Shown here: positions 1 to 5,688 of the stretch, in pieces | Numbering within the stretch: position 1 is the stretch's first letter | Layout: each line of letters begins with the position of its first letter | Assembly (NCBI GenBank): GCA_022736535.1 | Contig: DZCT01000316.1 | Span: 1-6,071, forward strand | From: Desulfatirhabdium butyrativorans | Lineage (GTDB): Bacteria > Desulfobacterota > Desulfobacteria > Desulfobacterales > JAIFKL01 | DNA: 6,071 bases | Direction: 5' to 3' | Made by a program: the position numbers and the translations under genes | The notes under the pieces: model-generated | Told to the model about the DNA's origin: nothing | What the model saw: only the letters and a program-made list of their open reading frames with translations | Databases searched by the model: none

Positions 1-61
1 TGCGGTAAGTTTTTATATGAAAATCAGTCAGTTTTATATCGAACTCACGTTAAAAAAAGGT

Positions 62-100
62 TCTCGCAAAGGGCGCAGAGAGCGCAAAGGATGCAAAGAA
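62..100. repeat. 9-bp periodic dispersed repeat (CGCAAAG type), upstream copy
   Basis: Four consecutive 9-bp units can be read at 65-73, 74-82, 83-91 and 92-100 (CGCAAAGGG, CGCAGAGAG, CGCAAAGGA, TGCAAAGAA). A reverse-complement copy with exactly one unit fewer lies at 1598-1616, on the other side of the first gene. Read on the - strand the element encodes LCALCALCE, a peptide that commonly appears at the ends of spurious ORFs in repeat-rich genomes. It sits 50 bp upstream of the first gene's start codon. Bases 1-61 before it show no gene or clear regulatory site. Confidence 0.75.
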
Positions 101-136
101 AGAAAAACAGTGTCCGGATTGCAATTACGGACAGAC

Positions 137-144
137 AAGGAGGA
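137..144 (+). promoter_or_regulatory. Ribosome binding site of the PEBP-fusion gene
   Basis: AAGGAGGA lies six bases before the ATG at 151. This near-perfect Shine-Dalgarno site fixes the start there. The in-frame ATG at 91 has no such site and lies inside the 9-bp repeat, so it is rejected. Confidence 0.85.
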
Positions 145-150
145 ATTATC

Positions 151-1554
151 ATGAAAAAATGCAGAAAAACGTATTTCGGAAACACGGTTATGAAACTGAT
201 GCTGGCGGCTTTTTTCTGTCTCGGTGTTTCAGCATCTTCTGTGCGGTGCGAGACGCTCATTGACCCCAAAGACTGGTTTGTCATGTCTCCCGGCAGTTGC
301 TGGCATTATTCCGGAGACGGCATTTCCGGCAGTTCTGTTGAAAACGACAACACCGTCACGGTTCTTGACGAGAAAAAAGATGCGGGAAACGGCGTTTCAG
401 TTGCCCGTTTTCAAATGACAACCGACAATCCCGCAGACAACAGAAACAAGGATGAGCAGTTCTGGCATGTTGATCCCGATGACCCGGAAGGCAAATTGCT
501 CATTTACGGGCTGCACAATCACAAAGAGGACAGTCTTTCTTCGGGAAAACTCTCCGGGCCTCAGGATATTATGCTGGAAACCCCGCTTCTGATCGGGAAA
601 AACGGTCAGAAAATCGGCGATGTTGTCACATCAAGCGCAAAAACAAAGGTGCAGACAAGTTCCGGGCAGTTGGACGGAACTGTAAATTCAAAAACAACTT
701 ACAAAGAAATTCTCCCTGAGTTCGACACGCTTCTCGGAAAATTCGTCAATGTCCTTGTGATGAATATTGACATTAAAGTTTCGGTCAAGGTATTGTTCAG
801 CACTCAGACATTTGATGTGGCTGTCGGCGACTACTGGCTCAAACAAGGAACAGGCGTCATCGCCAACAATTATAAAGACTTGGCAATTACGCAGCCGAGT
901 CTCAAGATCGCTGACAGGGGCAGCAACGGCAATGCCCGTATTCAGCCGGACAGCGACAGCCTGAGACATTCGATGTTCGTGCTTCAGACGCTTTGCGGTT
1001 CGGCTCCCGAAGGCGTCAAAAATCTGACAGATATAAATCATAACGGAAGCATCGGTGCGGAAGAAGCGGTTTATGCTTTGCAGAAAAGCGCGGGATTCCG
1101 TGTGTTCGGAATCACGAGCAGCGCATTCGGCGACGGAAATGCTGTTCCGGCAAAATACAGCGCCGAAGGTGAAAATGTCTCGCCGCCGGCAGCATGGCAG
1201 AATCCGCCGAGTGATGTCCGAAGCTATGTGCTGATCGTGGATGATCCCGATGCGGTGCCGGTCGGCGGAAAAGTCTGGGATCACGGGATTGTTTACGATA
1301 TGCCGGCGGCAACGGCTTTTTTGCCGGAAAATGCGGACCTTTCAGACGCAAAACAGGGCATGAATTCATGGGGCAATGCCTATTATGAGGGACCTTCGCC
1401 GCCTTCGGGAACAGCTCACCGCTATTATTTCACGCTCTATGCCCTGAATGTAGAAACCCTGAATCCGGCAGGCACAGGCAAATCCGGCATAAAAGCTGCC
1501 ATGTACGGCAAAGTCTCAGGCTCGGCTTATATGATCGGAACTTATCTGCGCTAA
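151..1554 (+). CDS. Secreted protein: N-terminal beta-rich domain, EF-hand loop and C-terminal PEBP/YbhB domain
   Basis: 467 residues from the ATG with a strong Shine-Dalgarno site. Residues 1-33 look like an export signal: basic start (KKCRK), hydrophobic LMLAAFFCLGVSA at 16-28, possible cleavage after VSA. Residues 40-250 are an uncharacterised domain beginning WFVMSPGSCWHYSGDG and ending DYWLKQGTGVIANNY; this resembles the 'PL..GN.W.Y ... GVGLV' pattern of secreted proteins in delta-proteobacterial groups, which is my inference. Residues 294-305 (DINHNGSIGAEE) form a complete EF-hand/dockerin-type calcium loop. Residues 318-467 are a phosphatidylethanolamine-binding protein domain of the YbhB/YbcL type, shown by VDDPDAVP (363-370), WDHGIVYDMP (376-385), GPSPPSG (414-420) and HRYYFTLYAL (423-432). 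Family members are usually single-domain proteins of about 150-190 residues whose bacterial role is poorly known, so this fusion is unusual. It probably acts in the periplasm or outside the cell. The PEBP call is firm; the N-terminal role is unknown. Confidence 0.85.
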   Translation: MKKCRKTYFGNTVMKLMLAAFFCLGVSASSVRCETLIDPKDWFVMSPGSCWHYSGDGISGSSVENDNTVTVLDEKKDAGNGVSVARFQMTTDNPADNRNKDEQFWHVDPDDPEGKLLIYGLHNHKEDSLSSGKLSGPQDIMLETPLLIGKNGQKIGDVVTSSAKTKVQTSSGQLDGTVNSKTTYKEILPEFDTLLGKFVNVLVMNIDIKVSVKVLFSTQTFDVAVGDYWLKQGTGVIANNYKDLAITQPSLKIADRGSNGNARIQPDSDSLRHSMFVLQTLCGSAPEGVKNLTDINHNGSIGAEEAVYALQKSAGFRVFGITSSAFGDGNAVPAKYSAEGENVSPPAAWQNPPSDVRSYVLIVDDPDAVPVGGKVWDHGIVYDMPAATAFLPENADLSDAKQGMNSWGNAYYEGPSPPSGTAHRYYFTLYALNVETLNPAGTGKSGIKAAMYGKVSGSAYMIGTYLR

Positions 1555-1572
1555 TGACGGGCGGGGGCATAA

Positions 1573-1594
1573 GGGCAACCGCAGGGGGTTGCCC
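1573..1594. repeat. Hairpin repeat GGGCAACC / GGTTGCCC, possible terminator
   Basis: Perfect 8-bp inverted arms at 1573-1580 and 1587-1594 with a 6-base loop, 18 bp after the stop codon of the PEBP-fusion gene. No T-run follows (CCTACTTTG), so classic intrinsic termination is doubtful. The surrounding GC-rich text resembles a GGGCAACC-type palindrome dispersed in many repeat-rich genomes; this is from general familiarity and was not searched. Confidence 0.6.
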
Positions 1595-1597
1595 CTA

Positions 1598-1616
1598 CTT
1601 TGCGCTCTTTGCGAGA
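1598..1616. repeat. Shortened inverted copy of the CGCAAAG 9-bp repeat
   Basis: This 19-bp stretch equals the reverse complement of bases 62-89 with one 9-bp unit deleted. Together the two copies bracket the PEBP-fusion gene in inverted orientation. It creates the LCALCE peptide in an upstream, untranslated extension of the agmatinase reading frame. Confidence 0.7.
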
Positions 1617-1667
1617 CCGATTTTAATAAAATGGTCATCGTTTATTTTCGACATATAGAAAAAACTG

Positions 1668-1673
1668 AAAGGA
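1668..1673 (+). promoter_or_regulatory. Ribosome binding site of agmatinase
   Basis: AAAGGA lies 11 bases before the ATG at 1685 in an A-rich leader. It is moderate in strength, but it supports 1685 over the in-frame ATGs at 1589 and 1631, which lack a site; 1589 also lies within the upstream hairpin repeat. Confidence 0.6.
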
Positions 1674-1684
1674 ATAAAAAAACA

Positions 1685-2638
1685 ATGTATAACTCATTTC
1701 CGCATCCTCTCGCGGCTTCTGTTCCGAAAGGGCGGAATCCCTTTGTCGGCATTGCCACATTTGCAGGCTATTCGCTGTGGCAGCCTGAGGTGAAAGCCGA
1801 TGCGGTCATTATCGGCGTCCCTTATGACGAAGGCACAACCAACAAACCCGGGGCCCGCTTCGGTCCGAGAGCTGTCAGACAGGCTTCCATGTTTTACGCG
1901 TATGATGATTTGCAGGATCGCTATTATGATTCAGACCGCCGCAAATGGATGCTTTCCGGGAAAGTCGTCGCGGACGCGGGCGACGTGGATATTGAACCTC
2001 TGAGTTTTGACTACAACTGGAAAATCATCACAGAAGCTGTTGAATCGGTTCTGAAAGCCGGTGCGATTCCGGCTGTGATCGGCGGCGATCATTCTGTGGT
2101 TCATCCGGCAGTCAGGGCGTTTAAAGGACAAAAATTTCATTATGTTCATTTTGACTCGCATATAGACTGCGACAGGATTCCGGGCAGCAGTTTCACTCAC
2201 GGAAGCCCTGTCGCCCGCATTCTCGAGGAAAAATCAGCCGAATCTGTCACGCTGATCGGGATGCGGGGGCTGATGAATTCCGGACATGATTTCGAGTGGA
2301 TTCAGGAAGAACAGGGTGCGACCATCATCACCGCGAGAGAGTTGCGAACCGCAAAAACTGACTCGCCGGCAAATCTGTTTAAAGAGGGGAATTACTATGT
2401 GAGCTTGGATATTGACTTTTTTGATCCTTCCGCCGCGCCGGGAACCGGCACGCCGGAACCGGGGGGTCTGTTTTTTCCCGATTTTTCAGACATGATTCAT
2501 CTCATCGCGAGCCGCGGGAAAATCATCGGTTTTGATCTCATGGAAGTCAATCCCTTCATGGACGCAAAAAGCGAGATAACCGCTCTGCTGGGTGCGCGCT
2601 GCATTCTGGAACTTCTGAGCGCGGCGCTGGATAAGTAG
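1685..2638 (+). CDS. speB: Agmatinase (ureohydrolase/arginase family)
   Basis: 317 residues, a normal length for the family. Agmatinase hydrolyses agmatine to putrescine and urea in the cytoplasm using a two-manganese centre. The family signatures are all present: GVPYDEGTTNKPGARFGPRA (44-63), GGDHS (133-137), HFDSHID (155-161), SLDIDFFDP (240-248) followed by GTGTPEPGG, and FDLMEVNP (283-290). By family knowledge the metal ligands are H136, D157, H159, D161, D242 and D244, all intact. The usual DAHxD motif reads DSHID here, a mild change outside the ligands. The start at 1685 rests on the AAAGGA site and on the upstream extension being repeat-derived. Spermidine synthase lies 1.4 kb downstream on the other strand, which fits a polyamine role. 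Related guanidinobutyrase or other amidinohydrolase activity cannot be excluded from sequence alone. Confidence 0.88.
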   Translation: MYNSFPHPLAASVPKGRNPFVGIATFAGYSLWQPEVKADAVIIGVPYDEGTTNKPGARFGPRAVRQASMFYAYDDLQDRYYDSDRRKWMLSGKVVADAGDVDIEPLSFDYNWKIITEAVESVLKAGAIPAVIGGDHSVVHPAVRAFKGQKFHYVHFDSHIDCDRIPGSSFTHGSPVARILEEKSAESVTLIGMRGLMNSGHDFEWIQEEQGATIITARELRTAKTDSPANLFKEGNYYVSLDIDFFDPSAAPGTGTPEPGGLFFPDFSDMIHLIASRGKIIGFDLMEVNPFMDAKSEITALLGARCILELLSAALDK

Positions 2639-2647
2639 GGCGTGTGT

Positions 2648-2674
2648 GAAATCCCCCCTTCAAAGGGGGATTTC
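2648..2674. terminator. Hairpin after agmatinase, probable terminator or dispersed repeat
   Basis: Inverted arms GAAATCCCCC (2648-2657) and GGGGGATTTC (2665-2674) form a 10-bp perfect stem with a 7-base loop, starting 9 bp after the agmatinase stop codon. The stem and position suit a terminator, but only TCAAGA follows instead of a T-run. Similar AAATCCCCC...GGGGGATTT palindromes are widespread repeats, so both readings stay open. Confidence 0.55.
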
Positions 2675-2705
2675 TCAAGATACTGCCTTAACTTAAATAA
2701 TCTGA

Positions 2706-2734
2706 TTGAAAAAACAGCCGGAGTATGCTAATAA
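2706..2734 (+). promoter_or_regulatory. Candidate sigma-70-like promoter for the binding-protein gene
   Basis: TTGAAA at 2706-2711 is followed after 17 bases by TAATAA at 2729-2734, with TG at 2726-2727 giving an extended -10 look. The -35 match is good and the -10 only partial. If real, the transcript leader would contain the heptad palindrome at 2746-2785. Weak evidence, found by eye. Confidence 0.25.
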
Positions 2735-2745
2735 AACCGGAATGA

Positions 2746-2785
2746 TTGAGAATTGAGAATTGATTTCTCAATTCTCAATTCTCAA
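2746..2785. repeat. Heptad-phased palindrome (2x TTGAGAA, 3x TTCTCAA)
   Basis: Two 7-bp units TTGAGAA (2746-2752, 2753-2759) are followed by a 5-base spacer and three reverse-complement units TTCTCAA (2765-2771, 2772-2778, 2779-2785). Bases 2745-2759 and 2765-2779 pair perfectly over 15 bp. It lies 35 bp upstream of the binding-protein start, so it may fold in the mRNA leader. The 13-mer TGAGAATTGAGAA recurs at 3991-4003 at the end of the same gene. Confidence 0.8.
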
Positions 2786-2809
2786 TTATTAACCGGTACG
2801 TTAAACAAA

Positions 2810-2817
2810 AAGGAGGT
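2810..2817 (+). promoter_or_regulatory. Ribosome binding site of the binding-protein gene
   Basis: AAGGAGGT ends three bases before the ATG at 2821. The match to the anti-Shine-Dalgarno sequence is very strong and the spacing is slightly short. It suits a highly expressed periplasmic binding protein. Confidence 0.8.
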
Positions 2818-2820
2818 TTT

Positions 2821-3993
2821 ATGCGAAAAGGTTTTGGGGTTTTCATTCTGTGTGCGGCAATTGTTTTTGCTTTTCTGCCCGGTGTTCAGGGCGCGGAAAA
2901 AGCCATTAAAATCGGGATCAATGCGCCCATGACCGGCGATATTCCCAAAGTCGGCGAAGGCACAAAATTTGCCGCCCAGATGTGGCTTGAGGACGTCAAG
3001 GCTGCGGGCGGTCTCGAAGTCGGCGGGAAAAAATATCCCGTGGAACTGGTTATTGAAGACAATGAATCCAAAGCAGAATCCGCTGTAAAAGCCAACACCA
3101 AAATGATTACGGAAGATGAAGTCATTGCCATTGTGGGACCTCAGGCTTCCAAACAGGCAGTTCCCGCGGGCGATGTGGCGAACAACTATAAAACGCCCAT
3201 GATTACGCCCTGGTCAACCAATCCCGACACCACAAAAGATCGTCCCTTTGTTTTTCGGGGATGCTTTCTGGACCCTTTCCAGGGTCCGGTTCTCGCCAAT
3301 TTTATCAAAGAGGAATTTAAGTTCACCAAAGCGGCAGTTCTCTATGACGTGGCAAGCGATTATCCCAAAGGGCTTGCGGAATACTTCAAAAAAGCATGGG
3401 AAGGTCTCGGCGAAAACTACAAAGTTGTTGCCTATGAAAGTTTCACTACCAAAGATGCGGATTTCAGTTCCCAACTGACAAAAATCATTCAGTCCGGAGC
3501 GGAAGTTCTGTTCACGCCCCAGTATTACAACGAAGTTGCGCTGATTGTACCGCAGGCGCACGAACTCGGATGGAACAAACCCATTGTGGGCAGCGACAGT
3601 TGGGGTTCTGCCGAGACCGTGAAGCTTTGCGGCAAGGACTGCTACGGGCTTTTCTTCAGCTCGCATTATGCGGCAGCCGGCGCAGTCGGCGCAACCAAAG
3701 AATTTATTGACCGCTACAACAAGAAATACGGTTATGTGCCGGATGACGTGGCTGCGCTGACATGGGACTCGATCCGCATCGTTCAGAAAGGCATTCAGGA
3801 TTGCGGCAAACTCAGCGGCGATATTAAAGCCGACCGTCAGGCTGTGCGCGATGCAATGGCAAAAATCAAAGAGTTTGAAGGCATTACAGGCAAAATGACC
3901 TTCACCGAGGAAGGCGATCCGATCAAGTGCGCGGTCATCGTCAAAATCAGCGACAAAGGGGAATACGAGTTTTACAAGTCTGTGTGTCCGTGA
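2821..3993 (+). CDS. Periplasmic substrate-binding protein, branched-chain amino acid ABC transporter (LivJ-type) family
   Basis: 390 residues, typical for the type I periplasmic binding fold. Residues 1-25 are a Sec signal peptide (MRKGFGVF, then a hydrophobic run, cleavage near VQGA). The mature protein starts with the family pattern IKIGINAPMTGDIPKVGEGTKFAA (29-52), followed by GGKKYPVELVIEDNESKAESAVKA, then IVGPQASKQAVPAGDVA (104-120), the hinge/second-lobe region AAVLYDVASDYPKGLAEYF (171-189) and GADVLF-like GAEVLFTPQYY (226-236). In this family the protein captures amino acids or related small molecules and delivers them to a LivHMGF-type permease. No permease or ATPase gene is in the window, so it is an orphan here and its ligand is unknown. 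Its place between agmatinase and spermidine synthase invites, but does not show, a polyamine-precursor ligand. The mature part has six cysteines, including C270 and C274. The stop codon is the first three bases of a heptamer repeat array. Confidence 0.88.
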   Translation: MRKGFGVFILCAAIVFAFLPGVQGAEKAIKIGINAPMTGDIPKVGEGTKFAAQMWLEDVKAAGGLEVGGKKYPVELVIEDNESKAESAVKANTKMITEDEVIAIVGPQASKQAVPAGDVANNYKTPMITPWSTNPDTTKDRPFVFRGCFLDPFQGPVLANFIKEEFKFTKAAVLYDVASDYPKGLAEYFKKAWEGLGENYKVVAYESFTTKDADFSSQLTKIIQSGAEVLFTPQYYNEVALIVPQAHELGWNKPIVGSDSWGSAETVKLCGKDCYGLFFSSHYAAAGAVGATKEFIDRYNKKYGYVPDDVAALTWDSIRIVQKGIQDCGKLSGDIKADRQAVRDAMAKIKEFEGITGKMTFTEEGDPIKCAVIVKISDKGEYEFYKSVCP

Positions 3994-4025
3994 GAATTGA
4001 GAAGTGAGAAGTGAGAAGTGAGAAG
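3991..4025. repeat. Heptamer tandem array, five units of TGAGAAG type
   Basis: Five uninterrupted 7-bp units: TGAGAAT (3991-3997), then TGAGAAG at 3998, 4005, 4012 and 4019. The first three bases are the TGA stop codon of the binding-protein gene. The array runs directly into the hairpin at 4021-4053. Its first 13 bases are identical to 2747-2759 upstream of the same gene. Confidence 0.85.
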
Positions 4026-4053
4026 CTAAGTTTCTTAAAGAAACTTAGCTTCT
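4021..4053. terminator. Long hairpin between convergent genes, probable bidirectional terminator
   Basis: AGAAGCTAAGTTTCTT (4021-4036) and its exact reverse complement at 4038-4053 make a stem of about 14-16 bp with a very small loop. On the + strand TTCTTTCT-like T-rich bases follow; on the - strand the hairpin begins three bases after the spermidine synthase stop codon. The position in a short convergent gap suits termination in both directions. T-runs are imperfect, so strength is uncertain. Confidence 0.7.
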
Positions 4054-4055
4054 TT

Positions 4056-4940
4056 CTAAAAGCGGTAAGCGACAGGATCAATGACTTTTGCCAGATCTTC
4101 CGAGAGAAAATTCGGCAGCGCAAAAGCAGCTATATGTATTCTCGAATTATAATAACGGGTTGAAATATTCGAGGCGTCTGCACGCTCCGGATCGAAATCT
4201 CCCACCGGACAAAGCCGGTCCGAGGCAAAACTGAATGCCCAGAGTCCTCCGGGATATGTAATTGTTGTGTATAAATACAGATGCAGTTTTTTGAAAAATG
4301 ACCGCTGATTCATCAGCATGGGGCCCTGAATATGCCTGTCATAAAAGGGCGATTCTGCCTGTGTGACCAGAATGCCCTCCGGTCCGAGCAGCCCTGCCAC
4401 GTTCTTATAAAATGCCTTGTCGAACAAAGGCTTGGAAGGCCCGACAGGATCCGTGGAATCCACAAGGATCACATCGAATTTTTCTTTTGTTTTTGCAGCA
4501 TATTTTACGCCGTCATCAATGATGATCCGAACTTTGGGATCATCCAGCGCGGCGCTGACAAAGGGCATGTATTTCCGACAGGCATTCACGACCAATTCAT
4601 CAATTTCAACCAGTACGACCTTTTCGGTCTGAGGATGCTTGAGAATTTCCCGAACCGCGCCGCCGTCTCCGCCGCCGATCACCAGCACCTTTTTCGGGCA
4701 GGGGTGGACAAACATCGGCACATGCGCGATCATTTCGTGATAGACAAACTCATCTTTTTCCGAGAGCATAAAAAGCCCGTCATTCATCAATACAATGCCG
4801 TGTTCCGCTGTTTTCAGAATATCCACTTTCTGAAAGCGGCTCTGACCTGTGAAAAGGGTTTTCTCAACTTTGAAGCCCAGGGACACAATGCCGTTATGCA
4901 CCTCTATTGCCCACAAGTTGAATCCGCTCATGGTTTCCAT
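4056..4940 (-). CDS. speE: Spermidine synthase (polyamine aminopropyltransferase)
   Basis: 294 residues, about the normal length for bacterial SpeE. The enzyme transfers the aminopropyl group of decarboxylated S-adenosylmethionine to putrescine, giving spermidine and methylthioadenosine in the cytoplasm. Visible signatures: FVYHEMIAHVP (65-75), the nucleotide-binding glycine loop VIGGGDGGAVREI (87-99), VEIDELVV (111-118) with E112 and D114 placed to hold the ribose, DDG (142-144), the active-site segment DSTDPVGPS (161-169) with D161 and D164, QAESPFY (194-200) and TYPGGLW (228-234) of the substrate pocket. No key residue is missing. A Shine-Dalgarno site is present but unusually far from the ATG. 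No S-adenosylmethionine decarboxylase gene is in the window, so the co-substrate must be made elsewhere. Aminopropyltransferases can accept other diamines, and the precise product (spermidine or an analogue) is not fixed by sequence. Confidence 0.92.
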   Translation of the reverse strand: METMSGFNLWAIEVHNGIVSLGFKVEKTLFTGQSRFQKVDILKTAEHGIVLMNDGLFMLSEKDEFVYHEMIAHVPMFVHPCPKKVLVIGGGDGGAVREILKHPQTEKVVLVEIDELVVNACRKYMPFVSAALDDPKVRIIIDDGVKYAAKTKEKFDVILVDSTDPVGPSKPLFDKAFYKNVAGLLGPEGILVTQAESPFYDRHIQGPMLMNQRSFFKKLHLYLYTTITYPGGLWAFSFASDRLCPVGDFDPERADASNISTRYYNSRIHIAAFALPNFLSEDLAKVIDPVAYRF

Positions 4941-4955
4941 AAGATTTTATATATA

Positions 4956-4963
4956 TTCTCCTT
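4956..4963 (-). promoter_or_regulatory. Ribosome binding site of spermidine synthase, long spacing
   Basis: Read on the - strand, AAGGAGAA is followed by 15 A/T-rich bases and then the ATG at 4940. This is longer than the usual 5-10 bases, and no closer ATG, GTG or TTG exists in between. The site therefore supports the first ATG but may not be very efficient. Confidence 0.55.
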
Positions 4964-4982
4964 GCCGTTTTTTTTAAACACC

Positions 4983-5060
4983 GCAGATACGCAACATCTT
5001 GCGTCTCTGCAACAACATCTTGCGTCTCTGCAACAACATCTTGCGTCTCTGCAACAACAT
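4983..5060. repeat. 28-bp palindrome expanded into 21-bp tandem repeats
   Basis: Bases 4983-5010 form an imperfect palindrome: arms GCAGATACGCAA and TTGCGTCTCTGC match except at one position, around a four-base centre. Its right part is then repeated as exact 21-bp units at 5009-5029 and 5030-5050, with a partial unit at 5051-5060; the first copy (4991-5008) is 3 bp shorter. The array lies in the 146-bp gap upstream of spermidine synthase and downstream of the 168-residue gene. It is directly followed by GTCATTCTGAGCG (5065-5077), a short sequence also common in dispersed bacterial repeats. Confidence 0.8.
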
Positions 5061-5086
5061 TTTTGTCATTCTGAGCGTTCTGTATG

Positions 5087-5593
5087 TCAGCACCGAGACT
5101 GACGGTACAGACCCGGACCGGTTTCTTTTATCCTGCCGAGGTCAATGTCTCTTTGAAAAAGTTCCTGCACGGTCGCTGAGACATCTTTTAAATCAGGATA
5201 TATTTTTTCAAGATACGGCGCAGTTTCTTCTATCATGTCCTGCAAAGTAAATTCCTCAAGCCCCTGACAGAGAAAAGCATAATCCGCAGCCAGCGCGCAG
5301 ACATCACCGGAATACGTTTTCAGGCGGAGCGTTTCATTATCTGTTTCATTGTCCGCGCCGTCGGCGATAAGATTTCCGGAGCGACGGACAGCAGCAACTC
5401 TTCCGGTGATGCGCTGCATCTGAAAGACTTCCATCGGAATATCGGACAGAACCGCTTCCTGAATGAGCGCGTCCGACTGATCTTTCAAAGCATCCGCCAT
5501 GTTTCTGTCTGCTGTCTGCGTTTCAATGCGCCTGACCGTGAAATGAAGCGCATTGATATAATCTGTGAGCCATTCATCGTCTTTGAATTTCAT
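5087..5593 (-). CDS. Unrecognised acidic 168-residue protein downstream of a PP2C phosphatase gene
   Basis: I do not recognise a family. From the ATG at 5593 the protein has 168 residues, no signal peptide and no membrane segment. It looks mostly alpha-helical and acidic: helices likely at 5-50 (DDEWLTDYINALHFTVRRIE...), a central basic patch RITGRVAAVRRSG (61-73), a hydrophilic stretch with the duplicated NETDNET (82-88, from a 12-bp tandem duplication at 5331-5354), then CALAADYAFLCQGLEEFTL (99-117) and a C-terminal helical part to 155. A GTG at 5596 is an equally possible start; neither has a good Shine-Dalgarno site. The gene follows the phosphatase gene on the same strand after 95 bp, so co-transcription is plausible. 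A cytoplasmic partner or substrate of the phosphatase is conceivable from position alone. The frame is the only long one here with protein-like composition, so I take it as real. Confidence 0.65.
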   Translation of the reverse strand: MKFKDDEWLTDYINALHFTVRRIETQTADRNMADALKDQSDALIQEAVLSDIPMEVFQMQRITGRVAAVRRSGNLIADGADNETDNETLRLKTYSGDVCALAADYAFLCQGLEEFTLQDMIEETAPYLEKIYPDLKDVSATVQELFQRDIDLGRIKETGPGLYRQSRC

Positions 5594-5601
5594 CACTTCG
5601 T

Positions 5602-5686
5602 GAGGGGTTTCAGGGTTCGGGGTCAGAGGTTCGAGGTACCGGGCTTAAAACAGAACCCCGAACCTCTCACCCCGAACCCCTCACCC
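5602..5686. repeat. GC-rich heptad-phased inverted repeat between two - strand genes
   Basis: Bases 5614-5637 pair with 5655-5678 with two mismatches in 24, around a 17-base loop. Both arms are in 7-bp phase: TTCAGGG, TTCGGGG, TCAGAGG, TTCGAGG on the left (from 5609), ACCCCGA, ACCTCTC, ACCCCGA, ACCCCTC on the right (from 5655). It fills nearly the entire gap between the phosphatase stop and the next gene's start. It could stop or attenuate transcription, or protect mRNA ends, but no T-run follows on the - strand. Confidence 0.8.
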
Positions 5687-5688
5687 GT

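Noticed and set aside
45..284. 79-residue - strand open frame with the peptide LCALCALCE at its C-terminus
   Set aside because: It is antisense to the signal-peptide region of the PEBP-fusion gene and its C-terminus is translated from the 9-bp repeat, a typical spurious ORF.
688..1284. 198-residue - strand open frame
   Set aside because: It lies entirely antisense to the PEBP-fusion gene, shows no domain pattern and its composition (many H, R, F, C) is that of a shadow frame.
62..1616. PEBP-fusion gene considered as the cargo of an insertion sequence or small transposon
   Set aside because: There is no transposase and no target-site duplication that I can see, and the flanking repeats are short and of dispersed type; kept only as a low-interest observation.
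2745..2820. Leader of the binding-protein gene considered as a riboswitch
   Set aside because: The only structure seen is the simple heptad palindrome; no conserved riboswitch core could be recognised.
3214..3666. 150-residue - strand open frame
   Set aside because: It is fully antisense to the binding-protein gene, which has a signal peptide and clear family motifs.
4991..5060. Tandem repeats considered as a small CRISPR array
   Set aside because: The 21-bp units are contiguous with no unique spacers, and no cas gene is nearby.
4332..5102. 256-residue + strand open frame with repeated HLASLQQ near its end
   Set aside because: It is antisense to the well-supported spermidine synthase, and its repeated peptide simply translates the 21-bp tandem repeat.
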